A DNA stretch of 64,000 nucleotides from Salsipaludibacter sp963812245 (lineage in GTDB: Bacteria > Actinomycetota > Nitriliruptoria > Nitriliruptorales > Nitriliruptoraceae). The stretch lies in the NCBI GenBank assembly GCA_963812245.1, contig CAWEUK010000002.1, positions 124,001 through 188,000 of the forward strand, in the 5' to 3' direction. The translations under genes and the position numbers were made by a program. Each line of letters opens with the position of its first letter. Position 1 is the first letter of the stretch. Below are positions 52,339 through 61,634 of this stretch, piece by piece. The notes beneath the pieces were generated by a model that saw only the letters and a program-made list of their open reading frames with translations, did no database searches and was not told the origin of the DNA.

Positions 52339-53358
52339 CTACTTGCGGCGCGAGGGTCGTGTTGGGAGGTGACCGGAACCATTGGATGACGCGCCACCGT
52401 CCGAGGACGGGTCTGCGTTCGACTTGGCTGACGGCGACGACTCGGACTTGGGTGATGGCTTCGGTTTGACGGCCTTCTTGCGGCCTGCGGACGGGGTCTT
52501 GCCGTCGTCCTGGTCATCCTGGATCGCACGGCGCGTGTTGCCTGCCGATCCCTGCACCGATCCCGGTGCCAGGCCCTCGGGGTGCTCGGACAGGAACTCC
52601 TCGGCTTCCTCCGTGGCCTCGCGCATGATGAAGGCCTGCTGCACCATGGTCCACACGTTGGTGGTGACCCAGTACAGGAGCACACCAACCGGCAGCTGGT
52701 AGCCGAAGAAGCCCATCATCAGGGGCATGACGTACAGCATCACCTTCTGCTGCGTCGCCTGTGCATCGCCCCCCGCCGTCGTCTGGCGTGACATCATCTG
52801 CTTCTGGCTGACGAACATCGACGCGGCCACGGCGATGATCAGCACCCACCCGGCGATGCCAGCCACGCTGGCGGTCTCGCCCAGGGAGTCGAACATGTAG
52901 AAGGATGCCTCCGACAACCGGCCGCCGAGGGTCTCGGGATCGCGCAGCACGGAGTACAGGGCGAAGAACACGGGTCCCTGGGCCAACAACGGCAGGCACC
53001 CGGCGGCCGGGTTGACGTTGTTCTCCTTGTACAGCCGCTGCAGTTCCTCGTTCTTCTTGGCCTGCAGCTTGCGGTACTTCTCGGGGTCCGACCGCATCAT
53101 CGAGCGGTCGACCTTGTACTTCTTCTGGACCGCCTTGATCTGGGGCTGCAGCTCCTGCATCGCACGCATGGACCGGAACTGCTTCACGGCCAGGGGGATC
53201 AGCAGGATCCGGACGAAGATGGTCAGGCCGATGATGGCCCAACCCCAGGCGTTCTGGTCGCTGACGAATGGCAGCGCGGAGATCCACCCGTGCAACAGGT
53301 CGAGCCCATTGGCAATCAGGTTCTTGATGGCGTCCCAGATCGAGGTCAGGAAGCTCAC
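52339..53358 (-). CDS. yidC: Membrane protein insertase YidC
   Basis: A 339-residue insertase of the short OxaI type. NAWGWAIIGLTIFVRILLIP is the first core span with the conserved Arg, followed by the cytoplasmic hairpin (IKAVQKKYKVDRSMMRSDP, KNEELQRLYKENNVNPAAG), GCLPLLAQGPVFFALYSVLR, and later spans including GFFGYQLPVGVLLYWVTTN. The C-terminal 90 residues form a Lys/Ser/Asp-rich tail that may contact ribosomes. It inserts membrane proteins alone or with SecYEG. GTG start at 53358 with AAGGA upstream. Confidence 0.96.
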   Translation of the reverse strand: MSFLTSIWDAIKNLIANGLDLLHGWISALPFVSDQNAWGWAIIGLTIFVRILLIPLAVKQFRSMRAMQELQPQIKAVQKKYKVDRSMMRSDPEKYRKLQAKKNEELQRLYKENNVNPAAGCLPLLAQGPVFFALYSVLRDPETLGGRLSEASFYMFDSLGETASVAGIAGWVLIIAVAASMFVSQKQMMSRQTTAGGDAQATQQKVMLYVMPLMMGFFGYQLPVGVLLYWVTTNVWTMVQQAFIMREATEEAEEFLSEHPEGLAPGSVQGSAGNTRRAIQDDQDDGKTPSAGRKKAVKPKPSPKSESSPSAKSNADPSSDGGASSNGSGHLPTRPSRRK

Positions 53359-53391
53359 TGGTGATCCTTGTGGTGGCGCACGTGACCGACG

Positions 53392-53679
53392 TCAGGCCTT
53401 GGCACGGTCAGGGACGGAGGAAGGGCGTTCGTGCCGCGGGGCCGGCACGGGATCGTGACCACCGGCATGCAGCGGGTGACATCGACCGATGCGACGGATC
53501 GCCAGCCACGACCCACGAAGGGGGCCATGCATGGTGATCGCCTCGTGGGCGTAGCGGGAGCACGTCGGGAGATAGCGGCAGCGGGGTGGTCGTGATGACG
53601 ACTGTGCCTGGTACAGCTCGATGAGCCACTGCAACGCACCACTGAGCCAGGCGGACGTGACCGTCCCGAGTCGACGCAT
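53392..53679 (-). CDS. yidD: Membrane insertion efficiency factor YidD
   Basis: A 95-residue YidD. LIELYQAQSSSRPPRCRYLP and TCSRYAHEAITMHGPLRGSW, then LAIRRIGRCHPLHAGGHDPV, are the family landmarks with their three conserved Cys. ATG at 53679 overlaps the rnpA stop (TGATG), as in many actinobacteria; the following yidC begins 33 bases later. The longer open frame above it is antisense-like. Confidence 0.95.
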   Translation of the reverse strand: MRRLGTVTSAWLSGALQWLIELYQAQSSSRPPRCRYLPTCSRYAHEAITMHGPLRGSWLAIRRIGRCHPLHAGGHDPVPAPRHERPSSVPDRAKA

Positions 53680-54053
53680 CACGCCAGGACTCCGAGCGCG
53701 CGGCCTGCACGCTGGACATCGCCACGCACGGTCGCGAGGGGCGCGCCAACGATCGAGCGCCGAGCGACCACCGCAGCATCGACACCATCGACCCATGACA
53801 GGCTGCGGACGGCTTCCCGCATCAGGCGCTTGGCGCGATTGCGCTGCACGGCGGGTCCGACTCGACGCGATGCGACGGCCGTGTACCGAAACACACCGGC
53901 ATCGCCGTCGGCGACGTGCAGCACGACGGTCCCACTGGCCCGACGACGGCCGCTGCGCATCACTGCGCTCACGCGACTCGACGACCGCAACCGCGCGGGC
54001 GCGCGATCAACGGATGTCGGGGTCATGGGTGAAGTCTTCGTCTCGGTGGACAT
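53679..54053 (-). CDS. rnpA: Ribonuclease P protein component
   Basis: A 124-residue basic protein. Residues SSSRVSAVMRSGRRRASGTV, RYTAVASRRVGPAVQRNRAK and RLMREAVRSL follow the RnpA pattern, including the RNR motif that binds the P RNA. It assists the RNA subunit in 5' tRNA processing. The 15 N-terminal residues may be artificial: a second ATG at 54026 would give a protein nearer the usual 115. It lies between rpmH and yidD. Confidence 0.93.
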   Translation of the reverse strand: MSTETKTSPMTPTSVDRAPARLRSSSRVSAVMRSGRRRASGTVVLHVADGDAGVFRYTAVASRRVGPAVQRNRAKRLMREAVRSLSWVDGVDAAVVARRSIVGAPLATVRGDVQRAGRALGVLA

Positions 54054-54080
54054 GCGGCGGCTCGTGCCGGCAGAATGGCG

Positions 54081-54215
54081 TCAGGCGCTCAACTGCGCGC
54101 GGCCCTTGCGGCGGCGACGATTGATGACCGCGCGACCAGACTTCGTACGCATGCGAGCACGAAACCCGTGCTTCTTGGCACGACGGCGGTTGTTGGGCTG
54201 GTAGGTGCGCTTCAT
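54081..54215 (-). CDS. rpmH: 50S ribosomal protein L34
   Basis: A 44-residue ribosomal protein, read directly from the sequence: KRTYQPNNRRRAKKHGFRAR at the N-terminus and RRRRKGRAQLSA at the end, the standard L34. ATG at 54215 follows AAGG. It is the first gene of the minus-strand rnpA-yidD-yidC-jag operon and lies opposite dnaA across the origin-proximal gap. Confidence 0.98.
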   Translation of the reverse strand: MKRTYQPNNRRRAKKHGFRARMRTKSGRAVINRRRRKGRAQLSA

Positions 54216-54741
54216 GGCAAGACCTTCATGGATGGATCGGTGCACACGCGGAGGTCCGTCACAAACCTGGGTTCCGCCTCAGGTGGCGGGGAGTGGACAC
54301 ACAGACGGTGCAGGCAAATCGCCGTGCAAGCGTACTGCACCGCGGCTTGGTCCGACAACCTCGCACGAGGGCACCCCAACCATGTGCGTGGCACGCGAAC
54401 TCAATGGCATGTAAGATCACATGCGCTGGAATTCCACGAATGGAGGTGATCCGTCCCGCACAGATCCACTCCATGGGGTTGCGACTGGCACCGGTCACCC
54501 CTACAGTCCGCCACCGCGCCTGCTGCCACGCAAACCCGGCGACTGTCCTTCGTCTGACAGTCCTTCCCCGCCGGCTCCTGGCTTCCCCGCAGGCACCGGG
54601 AACCCAGACGTCTGCCACCGCTATCCACACTCTGTGGACAAGGTTGTGGATTACGTGGAGTCGATGCAGCGTTGCAACGTCGCATGGCACAGGTGTCGAC
54701 GTTCCCGTGCACCGAACCCGCAACCTGTGCCTGGAGCGTCA
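54216..54741. other. rpmH-dnaA intergenic region with a DnaA-box cluster
   Basis: This 526-base region must hold the divergent promoters of rpmH and dnaA. Three DnaA-box-like nonamers occur close together: CTATCCACA (54621-54629), TGTGGACAA (54633-54641, a perfect inverse of TTGTCCACA) and TGTGGATTA (54645-54653). They lie about 90 bases before the dnaA start and probably serve autoregulation, and perhaps initiation. No protein gene is visible. Confidence 0.75.
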
Positions 54742-56391
54742 GTGGAATCCACCGTCCCCACCGATCTGCCTGCCCTGTGGCTTCACTGCCTGGAACAGTT
54801 GGAGGACGTGACCAGCCCGGCCTCGCGCCAATGGCTGGTCAACACCGCCCCGGTCGGGTTCAACGACGACACCATCATCCTGGCGGCACCCCACTCCTTC
54901 GCCCGCGAGTACCTCGACACCAACATGTCGGAGCAACTCACCGCCACACTGTCCACCGCGATCGGGCGCGACCTCGACGTCGTGATCACGGTCGCACCTG
55001 GCGCGGCCAACCTGCGACCGCTCGACGACGACGTCGACCAGGTCGAACCCGGCTCGGGCGGCACCAGTGGCCAGGCAACCAACGGTGCGGCCATGGCGCC
55101 GCCGCCGGCACCACCGCACCACCCGTACGACACCCCGGACCCTCGACCCCACGAGCATCGTTCGCTCCGACCTCTCCACTGGGTCCGTCGCCGTCGACCG
55201 CACGATGCCAACGGGGCCACCCACACACGCCCGGCACGCAGCCCGGCGTGCCCGCCGGTTCCCCGTCCGTGACCCCGCGGCCGCCCACCAACGAGCCCCC
55301 GCACCGCCCCGCCGGACCCACGGTCTTCCTGCAGGAGCCAGCGTGACACCGGCCCGTCCCAACTCAACCCCAAGTACGTCTTCGACCACTTCGTCATCGG
55401 CGACTCGAACCGCTTCGCCCATGCCGCCGCGGTGGCCGTGGCCGAGACCCCGGCGAAGTCCTACAACCCACTGTTCATCTACGGCGGTTCCGGGCTGGGC
55501 AAGACGCACCTGCTGCACGCCATCGGCAACTACGTCCAGCACCTGTACCCACGTCTCAAGGTTCGCTACGTCACGACCGAACAGTTCACCAACGAGTTCA
55601 TCACCGGCATCCAGACCCAGCGGCCCTCGGGATTCCAACGCCAGTACCGCGACATCGACGTCCTGCTGATCGACGACATCCAGTTCCTCGAGCGTGCCGA
55701 GCGGACCCAGGAAGAGTTCTTCCACACCTTCAACGCGCTGCACAACGCCGAGAAACAGATCGTGATCTCGTCAGATCGGGCTCCCAGGGCCATTCGGCCG
55801 TTGGAGGACCGCCTGCGCTCACGCTTCGAGTGGGGCCTGCTCGTCGACGTGCAACCACCTGAGCTGGAAACGCGCATCGCGATCCTTCGTCGCAAGGCCG
55901 AGGCCGAACACCTCGACCTGCCCAACGAGATCCTCGAGCTGATCGGTGCACGCGTCCGGTCCAACATCCGCGAACTCGAAGGTGCGCTGCACCGGGTGGC
56001 GGCCTGGGCCTCGCTGTCAGGCAGCAAGCCGGACCTGGCAACCGCCGAGGGTGTGCTCAAGGACGTCCTGCCCGACGACCGGGAACGCGAGATCACGGCG
56101 CCGCTGATCATGGACATCACGGCGGACTTCTTCAACCTCACCGTCGACGACCTGTGCTCGAAGTCGCGCAGTCGACAACTGGTCAATGCCCGCCAGATCG
56201 CGATGTACATCATCCGTGAACTGACCGACATGTCCTATCCCCAGATCGGCAAGGCCTTCGGGGGACGTGACCACTCGACGGTCATGCACGCCAAGGACAA
56301 GATCGCCGACCTCATGAAGGAACGGCAGACCACCTACGACCACGTCCAGGAACTCACCGCACAGATCCGGACGACGGCCCGCGGCGCCTGA
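54742..56391 (+). pseudogene. dnaA: Chromosomal replication initiator DnaA, interrupted by three frame changes in the linker
   Basis: Domain I (LPALWLHCLEQLEDVTSPAS to about 55110) and domains III-IV (LNPKYVFDHFVIGDSNRFAH, GGSGLGKTHLLHAIGNYV, LLIDDIQFLERAERTQEEFF, and GGRDHSTVMHAKDKI at the end) lie in the same frame, but that frame has a stop at 55270-55272. Between them the coding-like text passes through the other two frames: DPTSIVRSDLSTGSVAVDRT, then GTQPGVPAGSPSVTPRPPTN up to FLQEPA. Removing one base near 55137, one in the GGGG near 55213 and one near 55344 gives a continuous 548-residue DnaA. As dnaA is essential, sequence error is the likely cause. GTG at 54742 follows GGAG. Confidence 0.9.
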
Positions 56392-57322
56392 CACCCCGGC
56401 CTCCACGCCACGTCCTTCGCCCCGCTGCGTCCCCCTGGGCGCATCCGGGCCCGGGCATCGGTCCTGGGTCCGAACCAACCACCACTGGCTCCGCTGCCTG
56501 GCACCTCGCGGCGCTCCAGCGACCGTGCTCGGCCTGCCGCCCCACGTCGCCAGGGCCCCCGCGGCCGTTGCGCAGCCGGCGACCCGGCCGCGATGTCGGC
56601 CTGCCTGGTCCTGCCTGCGCGTAAGGGACAGACGAGCGATGACACGCTGCGATCACTCCGGCGACGCCGCAGACAGTCGACGCAACGACCAGTCCGCGGC
56701 CACTCACATGCCCCTCTCAGCCCCACGGCAGGCGCATCCGCCCACCCGCTGCTGCCCCTTGCCCGCGGCGGACGGTCCAACCCCGTGCACTGGCAGCACA
56801 CAGCGTCACCGATTGCGTGTCCCGGCCGTCGCCATCCAACGGGCTGCCTGTGGAAACACATGTGGAGACCGTGCGCACGACCACCGCCCCATCCTGTGGA
56901 CAACCACGCGATTCAGCGGACGACATGTGGATCACGGGTCCCTCCCGTCTGTGGAGGACCTCCGGACAGCGAGCGGACAACCACCGTGGTCCACCACACA
57001 GGACATGGAACTACACTGCTGCAAGTGGAAGCCTGTGGACTGCGGACACCTGGCCCCACAGCTTCGGCCACAGGCTCGAGCCCGGTCTGAGCAGGGGGAG
57101 GGCGCGGTTGTCCCCAACATCCACACCCCTGATGAAGGTGATGGGTGAAGGATTCTTCCAGATCGTTCTCACCCATGCTGCGGACAACCCACCGGATCGA
57201 GCCCCACGAGCGCACACCCCCACGACCCCCCAGGACTTCGCAAGCACGATGATGGTCCGATGTGGTTGTATCGCCCCTGATCGGGCATCCTCGTTCCCCA
57301 CGACACCCAGGAGAACCCACCC
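56392..57322. other. Probable oriC (dnaA-dnaN intergenic region)
   Basis: This 931-base gap is the usual actinobacterial origin position. DnaA-box-like sites cluster between 56849 and 57125: TGTGGAAA (56849), TGTGGAGA (56861), TGTGGACAA (56895-56903, consensus), TGTGGATCA (56926-56934), TGTGGAGG (56950), TGTGGACT (57034), TTGTCCCCA (57108-57116) and CATCCACA (57118-57125). The part from 56392 to about 56790 shows no boxes and no gene. No long AT-rich unwinding element stands out, as is normal in such high-GC genomes. Confidence 0.85.
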
Positions 57323-58441
57323 GTGAAATTCCGAGCTGAACACCAGGAATTCGCTGCGGCCATCGGCTGGGTGACTCGCATCGTCGGGGCACGCGTGACC
57401 TTGCCGGCCCTGTCCGGGGTGCTGTTGGAGGCCGGCGACGGGCGCGTGACGTGTCGTGCCACCGACCTCGAGGTCGCGGCCGAGGTCTCGATCCCGGCCC
57501 AGGTCTCCGAACCCGGTCGGGCACTGCTGCCGGGACGACTGCTGGCGCAGTTGGTCGCACGACTGCCCGCCTCGTCCGTGGAGGTCAACGGTGGGGTCGA
57601 CGGCGTCGAGGTCACGTGTGGCCGTTCCAACTTCCACGTTCGGGGCATGCCGGCCGACGACTTCCCGAAACTGCCCGAGCCCGACGACGAGGCAGCACCT
57701 GGCTCGATCAAGGGTGCAGCCTTCTCGCGGCTGGTGTCGCAGGTCGCACGCGCGGCCGCCACCGACGAGGCCCGGCCGGCACTGACCGGCGTGAAGCTTT
57801 CCTCGTCGGGCGAATCGTTGTCGGCGACCGCCACGGATGCCTACCGGCTGGCCACCCGGTCGGTGCCGTGGGAGACCAGCATCGAGGCCGAGGCGCTGGT
57901 GCCCTCGCGAGCCCTGACCGAGGCCGCCAAGGCTGCCTCGGATGCCGGTGGGTCGCTCGAAGTCATTCTCGAACCCGGGCAGGCAACCTTCCGATTCGGT
58001 GACCGTCGCCTGACGACGCAACTCATCGAGGGCAAGACCATCGATGCCGAGGCGCTGCTGCCCAAGGACTTCGAAGCCACCGCAACCATCGAACGTGCTT
58101 CGCTGATGGAGGCACTCCAGCGTGTGGCCATCGTGGCCCAGGGCCGGGCGAACTCACCGGTCAAGTTGGTCTTCGAGTCCGACAGCGTCGACCTGCAGGT
58201 CAACAACCAGGAGGTGGGCGACGCCAGCGAAGCGCTGCCGGTCGAACTTGCCGGCGACCCGCTCACGATCCGATTCAACCCCGAGTTCCTGCGACAGGGC
58301 CTGGACGCGCTGGCCAGCGAGCAGGTCGAGATCCAGATGAACGGTGAACTCAAGCCGGCGGTCCTGCGTGCCCACAGCGACCCTGACGACGATGGCCCTG
58401 TCGACGACTTCCGCTACTTGCTGATGCCGATGCGCCCCTGA
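57323..58441 (+). CDS. dnaN: DNA polymerase III beta subunit (sliding clamp)
   Basis: A 372-residue clamp protein with the three similar domains of the family: VTLPALSGVLLEAGDGRVTC, GAAFSRLVSQVARAAATDEA with LTGVKLSSSGESLSATATDA, and a C-terminal PVKLVFESDSVDLQVNNQEV ending DFRYLLMPMRP. It encircles DNA and tethers polymerases. GTG at 57323 follows CCAGGAG. Gene order dnaA-dnaN-recF is conserved. Confidence 0.97.
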   Translation: MKFRAEHQEFAAAIGWVTRIVGARVTLPALSGVLLEAGDGRVTCRATDLEVAAEVSIPAQVSEPGRALLPGRLLAQLVARLPASSVEVNGGVDGVEVTCGRSNFHVRGMPADDFPKLPEPDDEAAPGSIKGAAFSRLVSQVARAAATDEARPALTGVKLSSSGESLSATATDAYRLATRSVPWETSIEAEALVPSRALTEAAKAASDAGGSLEVILEPGQATFRFGDRRLTTQLIEGKTIDAEALLPKDFEATATIERASLMEALQRVAIVAQGRANSPVKLVFESDSVDLQVNNQEVGDASEALPVELAGDPLTIRFNPEFLRQGLDALASEQVEIQMNGELKPAVLRAHSDPDDDGPVDDFRYLLMPMRP

Positions 58442-58510
58442 CCGATCCTGGGTCGTCGTCGACCTGGGAGTGGGCGATCGCACCGGCACCACCCCTGATG
58501 AAGTGATGCC

Positions 58511-59674
58511 GTGCACCTGACCTCCGTCGCCGTCACGGACTTCCGGAGTTGGTCGCAGGCGGAATTGCGCCTGGCCGCCGGGGTGACCCTGCTCGTGGGT
58601 GCCAACGCCCAGGGCAAGACCAACCTCGTCGAGGCGATCGTCCGGGCGGCGACGGGCAGCAGCCATCGAGTGGCGTCCGACACTGCGCTGGTGCGGGTCG
58701 GGTCCGACATGGCCGTCGTGCGACTGGCAGCGGCCAACGACGACGGCCGTCGCCGCCGACTGGACGTCGAGGTTGCCCCTGGCTCACGCACTCGTACCCG
58801 GGTCGACGGGGCTGACATCCGACGGGCATCGGACGCACTGGGTGTCATCAAGGTCGTGATGTTCTCGCCCGAGGACGTGGCCATCGTGCGCGGGGACCCG
58901 GACGGGCGTCGGCGCTTCCTCGACGACCTGTTGACCCAACGGCGACCCGCCTACGGTGCCACTCGCTCGGACTACGACCGCGTGGTGCGCCAGCGCAACC
59001 TGCTGCTCAAGCAGATGCGTGGCATGTCGGGGTCGGCAGCCACCGCGGCCGGGGCAACCCTCGAGTCCTGGACGCGCCAGTTGGTCACGATCGGTGCCAC
59101 GGTGCTGGCAGCACGCCTGGCAGCCGTGCACACGTTGGCCCCACGGGTCGACGAGGTCTACCGCCGCGTCGCGGATCGTCCCGAGCCGGTCGTGCTGACC
59201 CACCGCGCGTCCACCGGCGTCGCCACGGTCGGCGAGCCCGGCGCGGGTGTCCCGGATCCGGCACCGCTGGCCGAACAGTTGTGGACTGCCCTGGGCGAGC
59301 GCGCCGACGAGGAACGTGCCCGCGGCGTGACGCTGGTGGGCCCCCATCGTGACGACGTCGACATGTCCATCGGTGGCATGCCGGCGCGCACGCATGCCTC
59401 ACAGGGCGAGGCGTGGTCGCTGGCCCTGGCCCTGAAGGTTGCCACCCACGACGTGGTGGCCGAGGTGGGGGACCGACCGATCGTCGTCCTGGACGACGTG
59501 TTCTCGGAGTTGGACTCGGTGCGCCGGCTGCGGCTGGCCGAGGCGTGCCAGGACTTCGAACAGGTCATCGTCACGGCCGCGGTGGAGGGTGACGTCCCGA
59601 TCACGGGTCGCATCGTCGACATCGCCATCCACGACGGGGTGTCGCATGTGTCACCGCGCACGGCGGTCGCATGA
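58511..59674 (+). CDS. recF: DNA replication and repair protein RecF
   Basis: A 387-residue SMC-like ATPase. LLVGANAQGKTNLVEAIVRA is Walker A, VVMFSPEDVAIVRGDPDGRR the mid conserved motif, RARGVTLVGPHRDDVDMSI and ASQGEAWSLALALKVATH the signature, and IVVLDDVFSELDSVRRL Walker B with the D-loop. It loads RecA at gaps with RecO/RecR. GTG start at 58511. It overlaps the next gene by four bases (ATGA). Confidence 0.96.
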   Translation: MHLTSVAVTDFRSWSQAELRLAAGVTLLVGANAQGKTNLVEAIVRAATGSSHRVASDTALVRVGSDMAVVRLAAANDDGRRRRLDVEVAPGSRTRTRVDGADIRRASDALGVIKVVMFSPEDVAIVRGDPDGRRRFLDDLLTQRRPAYGATRSDYDRVVRQRNLLLKQMRGMSGSAATAAGATLESWTRQLVTIGATVLAARLAAVHTLAPRVDEVYRRVADRPEPVVLTHRASTGVATVGEPGAGVPDPAPLAEQLWTALGERADEERARGVTLVGPHRDDVDMSIGGMPARTHASQGEAWSLALALKVATHDVVAEVGDRPIVVLDDVFSELDSVRRLRLAEACQDFEQVIVTAAVEGDVPITGRIVDIAIHDGVSHVSPRTAVA

Positions 59675-60276
59675 TGGCGGCCGACGACGCGCCAGGCGGG
59701 CCCGGTGGGCCCGACGCTGCCGACCGTGGCATGGGTCGACAGCCTGACGGCGCCGATGGTGGCACCGACGGCACGGCACCTCGTCCGCGTCGTCCACGGC
59801 GCCGCGACCCCGCCAACGAGACCAGGCTGGCCCGCACGTCCGACCTCGATCGGTCCACCTTCGATCGCGAGCGGGCACGTGCTGCCAAACGGCGCGCGCA
59901 GTTGGACCGCGAGAACTTCCAACCCGGCCCACCGGGCGAGGACGACTTCGTCGTGGGCGATCGCAGCCAGGTCAAGCGCATCACCGGCACACCCCAACCG
60001 TTGGGCGAGGTGCTCGATGCCGTCCTGCGGCACCGGCACTGGAACGAACGCATGCGATCGGCCCACGTGTTCACGAACTGGGAGGAAGTGGTGGGTGCCG
60101 ACGTGGCGCGCAACTGCAGCCCGGTGCGGTTGGTCGGCGGGGTGCTGGTGGTTGCCGCGACGTCGCCGTCATGGGCCACCCAGTTGCGCTATCTCGCACC
60201 GCGCCTCAGACTGGCAGTCAACACCGCACTCGGTGAACCGATGGTCGAACGAGTGGAGATCACCGTTCGCCCGTGA
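59671..60276 (+). CDS. dciA: DciA-like protein (DUF721)
   Basis: A 201-residue DUF721 protein. After a charged, probably disordered N-terminal 100 residues, the domain starts with PQPLGEVLDAVLRHRHW and continues with FTNWEEVVGADVARNCSPVR, VLVVAATSPSWATQLRYLAP, the family motif with its conserved Trp and 'LR'. DciA loads the replicative helicase DnaB in most bacteria. ATG at 59671 overlaps the recF stop; ATG 59674 is equally possible. gyrB does not follow. Confidence 0.92.
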   Translation: MMAADDAPGGPGGPDAADRGMGRQPDGADGGTDGTAPRPRRPRRRDPANETRLARTSDLDRSTFDRERARAAKRRAQLDRENFQPGPPGEDDFVVGDRSQVKRITGTPQPLGEVLDAVLRHRHWNERMRSAHVFTNWEEVVGADVARNCSPVRLVGGVLVVAATSPSWATQLRYLAPRLRLAVNTALGEPMVERVEITVRP

Positions 60277-60404
60277 CCCCCACCTCATGGGGGTTGCTCC
60301 GCGATCTCCCGGCATCCCGCCGGCGGACCGCCAGGGTGTGGCGACGGTGTGCGACCTGGGCACGGCCCGGCTGCGACGGTGAAGCGGACAACCTGGAGGA
60401 TGAC

Positions 60405-61457
60405 ATGGCAACCGTGACTGCGACGACTGATGACCTCACGACGATGCAGGTGGACGTCGTCGTCAATGCCGCCAACGAGGGGTTGCAGCATGGCGGTGGC
60501 GTGGCGGCGGCACTGGCACGTGCCGGAGGTCGGGTCGTGCAGGCCGAGTCCGACGAGTGGGTGGCGGCCAACGGGCCACTGGGTGTCGGATCGGCCGCCA
60601 CGACGACCGCGGGGGCCATGCCTGCCGGCCATGTCGTGCACGTCGTCGGGCCGCGATGGTCGGGTCGGGCCGAGGATCCCGACCACCTGGCTGCGGCTGT
60701 GCTGGCCGCCCTGGATGCCGCGGTGGCCGTGGACGCGGGGAGCATCGCACTGCCGGTCATCAGCGCCGGGATCTTTGGCTATCCGTTGGACGATGCTGCC
60801 CACGTCATCGCAGTGACTGCCAGGACCTGGGCGAGTGCCCACGACAACGACGACATCGCCATCAGCCTGGTGGGGGTGGATGACCAGGCGACGCAGGCGT
60901 TGGCCGCTGGCCTGGCACACGACCCGCTGTCGGGATGGCCGACGTCCGCGCCGCGACACCGAGACCGACCGGTGGTGCCGGATGGCTACGGGGTGCCCGA
61001 CGGCGACGAGGGGCTCCAGGACTGGGCGGTGGCGGAAGGCAGACTCGCGGCGGCCGACACGATGTGGTTGGCCACCACCCGGCCCGACGGGCGTCCCCAC
61101 GTCGTGCCCCGCTGGGGGGTGTGGCTCGACAACCAGTTGTACTACGACGGCGCCCCGACGACGCGCCACGTGCGGAACCTGGTGGCCGACGGCGCGTCCG
61201 GTCCCGCCGCGCTGCACCTGGAGTCGGGCACCGACGTCGTCATCGTCAATGGCTCCAGTGGACCCACGACGCCACCGACGACCTGGCGTGGTGTGCAACT
61301 GGTGGCGGCGTTCCATGCCAAGTACAAGGCCCAGGGCTATGCGCCGGGACTGGATGCATGGGCGGGGGAGGCAGCCGGTGGGCTGTGTCGGTTCGTGCCC
61401 AGCGACGCGCTGGCGTGGGCCAACTTCCCGACCGACGTGACCCGCTGGCGCTTCTGA
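60405..61457 (+). CDS. Macro domain fused to a PPOX-class domain
   Basis: A 350-residue two-domain protein. Residues about 5-170 are a macro domain: VDVVVNAANEGLQHGGGVAA, PAGHVVHVVGPRW and SIALPVISAGIFGYPLDDAA are the ADP-ribose-binding loops. Residues about 205-350 form a split-barrel PPOX domain: DTMWLATTRPDGRPHVVPRW, LYYDGAPTTRHVRNLVAD and VVIVNGSSG. Macro domains bind or hydrolyse ADP-ribose derivatives; PPOX domains bind flavin or F420. The combination is unusual. ATG at 60405 follows TGGAGG. A single open frame covers both parts, so this is a real fusion unless two frames were joined by error. Confidence 0.88.
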   Translation: MATVTATTDDLTTMQVDVVVNAANEGLQHGGGVAAALARAGGRVVQAESDEWVAANGPLGVGSAATTTAGAMPAGHVVHVVGPRWSGRAEDPDHLAAAVLAALDAAVAVDAGSIALPVISAGIFGYPLDDAAHVIAVTARTWASAHDNDDIAISLVGVDDQATQALAAGLAHDPLSGWPTSAPRHRDRPVVPDGYGVPDGDEGLQDWAVAEGRLAAADTMWLATTRPDGRPHVVPRWGVWLDNQLYYDGAPTTRHVRNLVADGASGPAALHLESGTDVVIVNGSSGPTTPPTTWRGVQLVAAFHAKYKAQGYAPGLDAWAGEAAGGLCRFVPSDALAWANFPTDVTRWRF

Positions 61458-61526
61458 CGCAAGGCCCGGGCCCGACTGCAGCACCACGCCGTCCTGGCAG
61501 TCGCGCAGTCCTGGCTGGTGGTGGAG

Positions 61527-61553
61527 GTCGTGGCGGTCGTGGCGGTCGTGGCA
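61527..61553 (+). repeat. Three 9-bp tandem repeats
   Basis: GTCGTGGCG occurs three times in direct succession (last base changed in the third copy), in the 177-base gap before the LigD-type polymerase gene. Probably slippage-derived; no function suggested. Confidence 0.6.
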
Positions 61554-61634
61554 GTCCCGGCGGGTGCATGGCGGTCGTGGCCGCCATGGGGCAGGACACC
61601 GGCCAGGTCGTCCACCCGGGCTAGCGTGGCGCGC

